64,000 bases of DNA from Isochrysis galbana. Its lineage: Eukaryota > Haptophyta > Isochrysidales > Isochrysidaceae. Position 1 is the first letter of the stretch, and every line of letters begins with the position of its first letter. The notes below the pieces were generated by a model. It saw nothing but the letters and a program-made list of their open reading frames with translations, ran no database searches and had not been told where the DNA came from. The position numbers were made by a program, and so were the translations under genes. Below, piece after piece: positions 1 through 8,750 of this stretch. Where the stretch lies: assembly GCA_018136815.1 (NCBI GenBank), contig CM030944.1:496456-560455 (forward strand), read 5' to 3'.

Positions 1-369
1 GTGGCCGAGATTCGTGAGGAGCTCGCCGCACGCATGTGCGTCGAGGATGCTCTCCGTGACGAGCTTGCAGCCGCGCGTGCGGCCAACAACGAGCGTGAGG
101 CCGAGTGGAGACGTAGGGAAGCGAGCTTGCTCGAGCGCATTGAGGCTGGAAGAGCCGTCGAGACGGAGCTGCGCGCACAGCTGAGTGACGCGCATGACGA
201 AGTTGCGCGCGCGCGGCTGGCCTCGCCCAGATCGCGCTCACTCTCTCCGCGGGCATCGAGCACTAACCTTAATCGCAGTTCATATCGTGGCACGACGGGA
301 CGCGTCGCTCTTGTCAAGAGTGCCTTTGAGACTGGGACGCGTGTCACTACACCGCGCGACCCCAAGTGA
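1..369 (+). CDS. C-terminal part of a coiled-coil protein, cut by the window edge
   Basis: The frame is open from the first base, so the true start lies outside the window, and it ends in TGA after 122 codons. The first 75 residues are rich in Glu, Arg and Ala with a heptad-like pattern (EEL, EDAL, DEL, NEREAEWRRREASLLER) and should form a long coiled coil. A Ser/Arg-rich tail (SPRSRSLSPRASS) follows. No domain or family can be recognised. It could be the end of a host gene or a gag-like coiled coil of a retroelement, since LTR-type debris follows within a few kilobases. Its function is unknown. Confidence 0.4.
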   Translation: MAEIREELAARMCVEDALRDELAAARAANNEREAEWRRREASLLERIEAGRAVETELRAQLSDAHDEVARARLASPRSRSLSPRASSTNLNRSSYRGTTGRVALVKSAFETGTRVTTPRDPK

Positions 370-1500
370 CAGCCCGCCAGGTCAGTCGAAACGGCTGCGA
401 CCGCGAGCATCAGCCACACCTTGCCCAGAAGGGCCCCCTCAGTCGACAGCAGACTAGCGTAGAGGGGTTGGCGAGATTTGAAGGCAGCTCCAGCTTGCAT
501 CCGGGGCGCGCTTCATACTCATATCCGTAGTCGGCCCTTCCAGAACTAGCTGCTCGTTCTTCTGCCAGTTTCACACCTCTTGCACTATTTCATCCTTGCT
601 ATGGTGAGAGTGTGTGACGTTGGAGACGTTCGGTTGCTGCCATTTCATGAACTTCAGTTTGAGAGGACAACCACATCCACGGTTGTTGACAGCAAGGTAT
701 GGGTCCTTGTCCATACGTGGTGGCGCGCATGCTTATTCTGTAACAGGGCAAGAGTCAACCGTGCAAGAGTGCAGGTGCGGCGAGCGCGTAATGTATGCGC
801 CAGGACGGTAGGTGACCTTGACCTTCTCTCTTTTCTCTCTCACCTTCGCCGTTGATGTACGACCGTTCTTGACGCTCCGGCGGGTTGCAATGCTAGGGCG
901 CAGCACGCCTCTTCCTTCGTCTAATTGCCTCGCCGGCCCCGTGTATGTTGATAGTGCGCAGCGTATGATGATAACGCCGCGCGAGAATATAGTGAGCATT
1001 TTGCGTTGCCTCTGCCGGGATTATGGCTGCTACGTTTGTCTTGGAGGCGAAGCACCTGATGTATCGTTTTGAAAGGTTCTCATGAAGGGTTACCACGGGG
1101 AATCGGAGATGAGATGGCTCCTGGGCATGTTTTAAAATTGCCGATGGCTCGGCACGCGCGGCGGGTGGCATAAAAGCGGAGGCGCGCCCAAAGGGCAAAG
1201 GGCCCTATGATCTAGCAGCTAGGCGCTTGCGGCGCGTCGTTCCGCCCCTCTAGTCCGCTGCGCGTGCGAGGGCTTTGGTGGTCGCGTGTGAGGATGCGCC
1301 TACGCCTACACTGGACACTGACGCCCGCATATGGGAGGCGCGGCTTGAGGGGGGCCGGATGGGAAGACGGGCTCACTTCCATCAAGGGCTGCAGGTAGAG
1401 GTGTGAGGTGGGAGGTGGGGACGAAAAAAATCGACTTGTCACAATTGCACCCAAAAGTTGATGTGAATGCATGGAGAGGTGTCTCATGCTCATGCGCTAG
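370..1500. other. No gene recognised
   Basis: Only short overlapping open frames without family resemblance are seen. There is no clear repeat boundary, and the composition is mixed rather than low complexity. Confidence 0.4.
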
Positions 1501-1516
1501 CTATCATAAGAGCATG

Positions 1517-2400
1517 TCAACTATCGTTAAACCGATAGGGTCATGGAGCGCGCGCCGCCCCCCTCCTCCCCTGCCGCCACCCCCGCCGCGACGGACGATC
1601 GGGCCAAGCTCGACACCTCGCACTCGAAGCGCCCGCGAGCGGGCGCTCCCCCGACCCAGGTGCGCACGAGACTCGTCCCGGTCCCATGCCGACTCCTGAC
1701 AGCCATGGCTACCAGCAAGGCCAGCCATGCCCAGCATGGCCACCACAGCCCCCAACTCCTCAACTCCTCCCAGCCACTCAAGGCCATCCGGCAACTGTGA
1801 CAAGTCGGCTCAGAGCCGCATCCCATAGGGAAAGAAAGCCGCAAGGCTGGGCCCCTACACCGCCGCGACACTGACCTCGTGCGACAGCACGAGGCGAATG
1901 GAACCACTACCTACACGTAGCATACTTTTTGCACACCCCCGCACGCCCCCGGCCCTTCGGCCCTTCGGTCCTTCTCCCCCCGCCATCAGGCGGCTCCCCC
2001 CGTGCACTACTAGGGGGATCGGGGTGAAGGGCTTAGATATGGTCCGGTGGCCTGCGCCCCCCCCCCGGTGATCCATTCCCACCTTGCTCCTCCTTCCGCC
2101 AAGGAGGCACGGCATGAGATTGCGACTGACGGCCGCCCCCCGGAGGGGCGAGTAAGTGCGCCCAGTGTAGGGGGCGCAGAGAGCCCCCATTGTCCCCCAC
2201 TTATAAAAGTAGGTTCGGGTGAACCAAGTACAAACTTAGTTGGACGCTTGCTGCGTGAAAGTAGTGGATCCACAGCCGCGTGTGCGGTAAGAATATTACA
2301 AAATTTGACGTTTAGGAAAAGTTTGGGAAATCTCGACTTAGGGAATAGGGAGCCCCATTTGTCAGCGGTGCAATGGTCAACATGAGTGGGCGAGCGTCAG
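1517..2400. repeat. Repeat-derived region with a MERA-type ORF start and a CCCCCACTTATAAAAG repeat end
   Basis: Bases 1525-1552 (core CGATAGGGTCATGGAGCGCG) recur in inverted orientation at 7415-7441. The ATG inside the motif opens an 85-codon Pro/Ala-rich frame (1543-1800) with no recognised family. Bases 2150-2220 end in CCCCCACTTATAAAAG, which also closes the repeats at 17508-17690 (opposite orientation) and 63440-63615. These are dispersed-repeat remnants with no convincing host gene. Confidence 0.5.
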
Positions 2401-2592
2401 CGGGGTGTGTCGTTGCAAGCATCGCTACCCGCACCTAGAGCGGGTGCTTTCCGTAATCGAGAACCGATGTAGAGAAAGAAGCAGTCACGCAGAGCTTGAT
2501 CACGCCATCCACAATGAGGAGGAAGCGCAACACCTGGAGCCTCCGCTACCGAGGCTTGACTGCACTACTCCGTCGATGGTGCGGGCCTAAGC

Positions 2593-4626
2593 TCATTTAT
2601 CCATGGTGGGCATGGACATAGACACCACCTCTGCCTCCTGTGCCTTCCACGATTGGGTCACAGTTTTCCATTGGGTGTAGAACTGGACACCTGCCTTGCC
2701 ATAAAAGTTGAGGTCGCCAAGGATGGATCCCCGGGACCCGGTGAACGAAAACATGGGCAGGGGAACGGGGATTGGCAGGTTGATCCCGATCTGGCCCACG
2801 TCGACTTGGTGTTGGAATTTGCGCGCCGCAGCGCCACTGCGAGTGAAGATGGCGCAGCCATTGCCGTACGGATTGGCATTAAGAAGTTTGATGGCATCAT
2901 CGAGTGTGTCAACCTCAAGGACCTGCGACGATCGCACCCGCACTGGTGAGACGGCATGGGATACAGCGCGCGGACGTTGAACTCGACATGCTGCCACCGA
3001 TGGCCGCATAGGCCGTGCGGCGGAGCCCGCACCGCTCGGACTCCTTCGCGTGCCACCCTGCGCCATAAGCTCACCTGGAGCACCGGCCCAAAGACCTCGT
3101 TCTTATAGATCTCCATCGACGGTTTGATACTAGTCACAAGAGTCGGCCCCACCCAGTTGCCATGCGGGAAGCCTTCAACCTTGGCGTAGCGGCCGTCTAG
3201 CGGCAGCTCAGCCCCTTCGGTGAGGGCACGCGTCAGCAGCCCCTCAATGCGCTCCCGCGCGGAGATTGAGTTGAGCGGTGGCACATCAACACCGGGCATG
3301 TCCCCCTTGCCTAGCTTGAGCTTGGCGCCAGCCTCCACGAGGAGGGGCACCAGGTTTTTGGCCTTGCCCACGAGCACCACACGTGAGATTGCCATGCAGC
3401 GTTGACCCGCGGCACCAAAGCCGGCTGCGACGAGCGCCGCGACCGCCGCTTTGGGGTTCGCGTCCTCGAGCACCACCGCATGGTTCTGCGCACCCATGTT
3501 GGCCTGCAAGTTGGAAGGGCGCCGGCACATAAGCTAATCGGCAGGCGCACCCGGCACCCGCTCTCAAGGCGAACCTGCACACGCTTCCCCGTAGCGCCGG
3601 CTCTAGCGTAGATGTGGCGACCGGCGGCGTCACCCCCGACGAAGGACACTGCGCGAATACCAGGCGCGTCGCAGATGAAGTTGACTGCATCGTGCGTGCC
3701 GTGGATGATGTTGAGCACGCCATCCGGCAAGCCGGCGTCGCGCGCCATCTCGGCCAGCAGCATGGACGTAAGCGGCACCCGCTCAGATGGCTTGAGCAAA
3801 AAGGTGTTTCCGGTGGTGACCTGCGCAGGTGGACTGTACCTCAGCCCAGAGTGCCACCACGTGATGTCGCGCACTCTGGGGGGCGACTCACCGCAAGTGG
3901 GAACATCCAGAGGGGGATCATCGCTGGAAAGTTAAACGGCGCAATGCCAGCACAGACTCCAAGTGGGACACGGTACGAGTGAGTATCGACGTCAGTAGCG
4001 ACGTTTGGCACCGTCTCCCCCATCATTAGCGAGGGCACCGCGCATGCGTGTTCCACCACCTCTAGCCCACGGAAGACATCTCCCTTCGCATCTTCAATCG
4101 TCTTCCCATGCTCTGCTGAGATGGTCTTCGCCAGCTCATCCGTTCGCTCTCGTATGATTGCCTGGAGGCGCAGCATGACTCTAGCCCGGTTGGACACCGA
4201 TGTGGCCGCCCATCCCGGCGCGGCGCGCCGCGCAGAAGCGAGAGCAGCTTCCATCTCTGCAAGCGAGCAGAGAGGTGTCTGCGCCAGAAGCTGCTGCGAG
4301 GCTGGGCAAAGCACAGGAACGCTCTGCGAGGAGGATGAATGGACGAACTGATTGTCTATGAACATGGGCACTGTTGAGGGGCCGCTCGTGTTGGTGGAGA
4401 AGGCGCGGAGAGGCCGTGAAAAGGAGGGAGAGCCCAGGAGAGGTGGGGAGATCGAGGGAGAGCGCTGCTGGCTAGCTGGGCAGGGGATTCCCACTCTGTG
4501 CGAGGATGCGGGAGCGAGGATGCGGCTGCCGATACGCGTGAGGACGCTTGGGGGCGCGCTTATGTTGGTGGAAAGGGCGCGTAGAGGCGGGGAGAGGGAG
4601 GAGAGAGGGCGGAGGACACGGCGCAT
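2593..4626 (-). CDS. ALDH6A1: Methylmalonate-semialdehyde dehydrogenase (acylating), mitochondrial; 4 exons
   Basis: This is a CoA-dependent aldehyde dehydrogenase of valine and thymine catabolism that converts methylmalonate or malonate semialdehyde to propionyl- or acetyl-CoA in the mitochondrial matrix. The exons are 4626-3892, 3820-3575, 3503-3075 and 2922-2593. All introns (71, 71 and 152 nt) are phase 0 GT-AG, and together the exons give 579 residues. The joins restore family segments: [36 protein letters not shown] and [17 protein letters not shown]. The catalytic Cys lies in GQRCMAIS at about residue 363, and the [15 protein letters not shown] motif typical of this subfamily is present. 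The Arg/Ser-rich N-terminus suits a mitochondrial presequence. It is longer than usual because about 45 residues (LRAxSTN... to PCPASQQ) occur twice in tandem. A GA tract (CT on the coding strand) lies directly upstream. Confidence 0.93.
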
Positions 4627-4740
4627 GGTGGGAAGAGGGAGAGAGAGAGGGGGGGAGACGGGAGATGGGGGGGGAAGGGAGAGGCGTGGGGTGAGAGGGT
4701 TGTAGGGGCGGGAAGTGGTGAGAGAATGAGGTTGGGGGGG

Positions 4741-4750
4741 GGGAGGGAGG

Positions 4751-4804
<54 letters not shown>

Positions 4805-4846
4805 TAGAGAGAGGGATAGAGAGAGAAGAGAGAGAGAGAGAGAGTA
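4741..4846. repeat. (GA)n microsatellite upstream of the ALDH6A1-type gene
   Basis: Runs of GGGA followed by an almost pure GA array with two GGATAGA interruptions lie about 110 bp upstream of the start at 4626. On the coding strand this is a CT tract, probably in the 5' UTR or promoter. It belongs to a recurring pattern in the window. Confidence 0.9.
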
Positions 4847-4849
4847 GGA

Positions 4850-5750
4850 GAGAGACGAGAGTTTCTTACAGACAGGGACGCGGGAGGGAGCCTTGAGAAG
4901 AGGAAGAGAGGAGCGAGATATTCAAGATGAACGTGATGCCCAGTGAGCCCGCAGCTAAGAGAGAGAGAGACGACGAATACGAGATCAAAGAAGAGAGCGA
5001 GGTGTGGACGGTTCCGCCCTCTTCCAGAGAGAAGTGGAGAGATCTTCCCCCGGATTACTTTTAGTACGAGTACCTAAAACTCACAGTTTTTCGGAGAGGA
5101 TGTCGATCGTCCATCCTCTCTCCTCCTCATCTCTTTACCCGCGGGGACAATCACGAGCGACCTGCAAAAAGAAAACATGAGTGCCCCCAAAACAAAACTC
5201 GACCGCGACCGGCAATCGCCAGGAGTGAGATCAGCCTTGCTCCTTGCTCTGACGACTCCAGGGCTCCACCACAACATCGCTCGAGGTGAGGTGTTATCAT
5301 CTAAGTGGGGCTTGAGGCCCTCCTATGTATTTCTCATAGTCATGCCCCAAAAGCGAGCAACCCTCACAAGGGGGATGGAAATGCTGCGGTAGGCGAGACA
5401 TCCAGGGGGAAACGCGACGCGGATGCGACAGTTGCGTGGGCTGGCACGGGCACTAGTTCGCGCCTACTGGCGCTGGGGGGATCGTCGGCGCGTAGGCGCT
5501 TCGGCGACAGGGGCGTGTCCTGTTGTATTCCTGCCCATCTGAAGGCTGTAGGCATGAATATTCGTGTAAGGTACGCGCTCACAATTACAATTGAATAGTT
5601 CCCCGTGTTGCCACAGACGCACAAGACACACAGATTCGGATTCCCCATGGTCTCAAGTCCAGGTTTGCAGATTTTGGTCTCGAAATTTGCGATTCGAATT
5701 TTGTTTTTGCTGTTACTATAATTGTTGGCTCGTTTCAGGTAATAAACCGG
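4850..5750. other. Intergenic, repeat remnants, no gene recognised
   Basis: Bases 5530-5585 (core ATGAATATTCGTGTAAGGTA) recur inverted at about 37843-37890. Bases 5205-5262 (GAGTGAGATCAGCCTTGCTC) resemble the ends of the 417-bp repeats at 6.6 and 7.3 kb. No protein family is visible. Confidence 0.45.
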
Positions 5751-6049
5751 CATGACTTCGACTTCTCGTTCTGCAGTCGCTCTGCGAGACTCTCTCTCTC
5801 TCTCTCTCCGTCCGCCTCTCCTCGGCCGACGACAGGAAGATTCGTCCAAAACATTCTCCGGTCCCAAGATATCTCGTGGGGGGTCTCTCCGCGCTCCGCG
5901 AGGGAAAGGACGCGATCTCGCTCCGAGATTGGCCTCGCGCCCTCCCACGCTGCCCCGCCGTGCCCTCGGTCCCTCGCCCCCCCCCCCCGCGGCAGGTTCT
6001 TTCCCTCGGCATGCCGTCCGTCGCCTCCGGCCCTCTTCTCTTACCTTCT

Positions 6050-6587
6050 CTCGATGTCATCAAAAGTTCCATGACCGTCTGTTGTCTTCTCTCGTCTATC
6101 GGTCATATCTCCCCAACGAGATCTGCCCTCGTTGTGTCGGCCTCCCCTCTATCGCATGTCTGCGCGTTGCTGAGTTGCCCTGGTGCCGACGCCTGGCCGT
6201 CCGTCCAGGTGTGGTTTAGTTTTCGCCCCGTTTGGGTTAGTTTGTGTGGCTCGGTGTCCTCGAGCTTTTTGTGGCAACTTCATCGTGGCCCACCGTGTTC
6301 CCAAGCGAGTCCCCCCGAGTTCCCGAGTCTATACTTCGAGTCAACGAGTCAATACAAGTCAAGCACGCGCCTGAGCCACCCCCAGTCGCCTGCCACCACC
6401 TCTCACAAGCCTCCTTCCACCCTTCCGCGCCCTCCGTGCGTCGTGCGTCGTGCGTCGATCACCATGCCCGTAGTCACCCCCGAGGAAAGCTCCATGAGCT
6501 CCCTCCCACCAAGAACCGCATTCCGCGCTAGCTGCCGGCGCGCCCTCGCAGGCAATCTCCAAGAGTGAGATGAGCCTTGCTCTGACA
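6050..6587 (+). repeat. LTR-retroelement leader/LTR-like segment, copy 1
   Basis: Bases 6050-6270 are related to 62880-63110 (CGATGTCATCAAAxGTTCC, then TGAGTTGCCxTGGTGCCGACGC). The TGGTGCCGACGC motif at 6181-6192 could be a primer-binding site. The part 6171-6587 is duplicated almost exactly at 6914-7330. A short frame starting MPVVTPEES runs to a stop at 6569 and may be a broken gag start. Confidence 0.55.
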
Positions 6588-6913
6588 AGCACAAAATCCT
6601 CGCTCGCGCCTTCGGCTCCGGTCGTCACGTCGAGTTCATCCTTTGAGAAATCTTCATTGCCCCCGCGTCATGAGCCCGTCTCTTCTTCTTTTCCTCCCGA
6701 ACCGTTTGGGTCGAAGTCTCCTGGGGAAGAGAGCCTCGTGGGACCCCTCCCTTCTTCAAAAGAGAGCCTTTCCGAGCCAGTTCTCCCCTCCTCTCGCCTC
6801 TCCGCGCCGACGGTCGAAGTTCCGCCGCCTCCGCGGGCCTCTACTCACACCCCGTCAACTTGAGCTGGAATGGGTCCTCTATCCTCGTCCGTTGCTCCAC
6901 CGGCGGCCTTTCC

Positions 6914-7330
6914 TGAGTTGCCCTGGTGCCGACGCCTGGCCGTCCGTCCAGGTGTGGTTTAGTTTTCGCCCCGTTTGGGTTAGTTTGTGTGGCTCGGTGT
7001 CCTCGAGCTTTTTGTGGCAACTTCATCGTGGCCCACCGTGTTCCCAAGCGAGTCCCCCCGAGTTCCCGAGTCTATACTTCGAGTCAACGAGTCAATACAA
7101 GTCAAGCACGCGCCTGAGCCACCCCCAGTCGCCTGCCACCACCTCTCACAAGCCTCCTTCCACCCTTCCGCGCCCTCCGTGCGTCGTGCGTCGTGCGTCG
7201 ATCACCATGCCCGTAGTCACCCCCGAGGAAAGCTCCATGAGCTCCCTCCCACCAAGAACCGCATTCCGCGCTAGCTGCCGGCGCGCCCTCGCAGGCAATC
7301 TCCAAGAGTGAGATCAGCCTTGCTCTGACA
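6914..7330 (+). repeat. Second copy of the 417-bp direct repeat
   Basis: This block matches 6171-6587 at a constant offset of 743 bp; the one difference noticed is GAGATC against GAGATG near the 3' end. Both copies begin TGAG and end CTGACA. The 326 bp between them include a frame of Ser/Pro-rich character. The pair could be young LTR-like ends or a recent segmental duplication. Confidence 0.8.
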
Positions 7331-7435
7331 TGTCCATGCTGAGCCATGAGCATGAGTAGATCGTCCGTGTCCGCGGGGTCGGCGTGAAGGGGGGAGGGGA
7401 GCGGCCCGCGGCCCGCGCTCCATGACCCTATCGTT

Positions 7436-7888
7436 TTAACGAACGGTTGCTTCAGCCCTTGGACACGTCCACGTCGAGGCGCGCGACGCGCTGCCTGATG
7501 TTTGAAGTTTTTGTTTTAATTTTAACTGTAAGTAGCGTATACTATGAAAATTATTATATTTTGAAGTTAACGTAAACTCTTTGATAGATGTATAAAAAGA
7601 AAACGATATGTCCTCTTTCGACGGAACGCGACCTTCCCTGAGCGGAGTGTCCCCAAATATGAAAGTTGTGCAAGACGTCGCCGGAATCTCCATCAAGCGG
7701 CCGAGCACCAAGTACTCCTCGTCCATTTTCGGCCCTGCTTGGTAGAATCTATCGGATTCAGGATAATATCCCAATTTCCACTTATGTATCCCTGCTCTAT
7801 CGACGAGCGCTCTGGACACTCGGTTTGCCGTAAGGCAGTTGGAGGCGGGAACGGCTATCAACACACAAGCGCCAGCTACAAGCCTCAC
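7436..7888 (-). CDS. Uncharacterised ORF downstream of the 7885-8739 ORF
   Basis: This 150-codon frame follows the 7885-8739 frame on the same strand with a 4-base overlap. Its middle (ALVDRAGIHKWKLGYY, then KMDEEYLVLGRLMEIPATS) looks protein-like, but the last third is A/T-rich (FYTSIKEFTLTSKYNN) and probably non-coding. A GTGTGA donor-like site at the end of the upstream frame (after ...VADS) suggests that part of this frame may be a spliced terminal exon. No family is recognised. Confidence 0.3.
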   Translation of the reverse strand: MRLVAGACVLIAVPASNCLTANRVSRALVDRAGIHKWKLGYYPESDRFYQAGPKMDEEYLVLGRLMEIPATSCTTFIFGDTPLREGRVPSKEDISFSFYTSIKEFTLTSKYNNFHSIRYLQLKLKQKLQTSGSASRASTWTCPRAEATVR

Positions 7889-8739
7889 ACCGAGTCGGCA
7901 ACGGGTAGAAAAGACAGCGTAGGCGCCTTAGCTGGCTGCCAAAAGGTTGGCACGCTAGATTGCGGTCGAGACATCATCGATGGAGGAACGGGCGGTGGCC
8001 TGGATATAACAGGGACGAGCTCGCCGCCTCTAACTTTGTACTTTTTCCCTTTGATTTCCACCTTCGAGTTGACGTAGAAGGGCGGGTGGCCGTATTGACG
8101 AATGAACTCCGCCATCGCATCGCTGCCTTCACGATTGTCAACCACAAGCGCTAGCTCGTTCGGCACGGTTAGAAAGAGGGCGATGACTGCCGGTATGACC
8201 CGTCGAGTCGATCCTGGAACCTTCCTTACGAGCGTAGGTAGGCCATGAGAGCCTTGCAGTGAACTTATGGGCAGCAGCTTGACAATGGCATTGAGCTCGT
8301 ACGTCTTCCAGCCCTCAAGTGCCCGCAGTAGCTGCATGTAGAGCTCTGCTGCCTCATCCCGACTGGCGTCGTCGATCTCGCCGATTGTGCGATCAGGCTT
8401 CACTCCCTTCCACGAGGATATTTTGGTAACAAGATCGGGAACCCTTTCCAGTCTTTGCCTTTTGACAACAACTGCTAGTGCCTGCTCGGTCGCAAACAAT
8501 AGATCATATAAATTTTCGAGCGCTGAAACCATCAAATCGTCCGCCTTGGCAGCAATGGTTTTGACCACGAGGTGTGGAAGTGCGTCCCCGATGCATTGAA
8601 CGCGCTTGCGGAGGAGCCGATCGAGCGCCTTGCTGATGTCGGGCGCGAGCTTCTCGCGCGCCTTGCGATCATCCGTCTTGTACATCTGGCGGAGCGGGCG
8701 AGAAAAGTGGGTGAGATGCTCTGCAAGCCGACGAGGCAC
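7885..8739 (-). CDS. Uncharacterised helical protein, possibly 3' exon of the Snf2 gene
   Basis: The 284-codon frame opens with GTG, not ATG, 11 bp after the Snf2 stop. It is rich in predicted helix (KAREKLAPDISKALDRLL, AAELYMQLLRALEGW) and ends in a Pro-rich stretch (RPPPVPPSMMSRPQ). Unlike most genes here it has no CT tract upstream. A donor-like GAG/GTGGTG inside the Snf2 tail (near 8817) and an acceptor-like CCGCCAG/ATGTAC (near 8684) would join the two frames in phase. It may therefore be the C-terminus of the Snf2 protein rather than a separate gene. No domain is recognised. Confidence 0.5.
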   Translation of the reverse strand: MPRRLAEHLTHFSRPLRQMYKTDDRKAREKLAPDISKALDRLLRKRVQCIGDALPHLVVKTIAAKADDLMVSALENLYDLLFATEQALAVVVKRQRLERVPDLVTKISSWKGVKPDRTIGEIDDASRDEAAELYMQLLRALEGWKTYELNAIVKLLPISSLQGSHGLPTLVRKVPGSTRRVIPAVIALFLTVPNELALVVDNREGSDAMAEFIRQYGHPPFYVNSKVEIKGKKYKVRGGELVPVISRPPPVPPSMMSRPQSSVPTFWQPAKAPTLSFLPVADSV

Positions 8740-8750
8740 GGGATAAGAGC

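Noticed and set aside
2653-3935. Plus-strand ORFs opposite the ALDH6A1-type gene
   Set aside because: Shadows of the minus-strand coding sequence; they carry no family motif.
7436-8739. ATGA 4-base overlap between two ORFs, as in a bacterial operon
   Set aside because: The window is intron-bearing eukaryotic DNA, the upstream frame starts with GTG, and splice-like sites are a better explanation.
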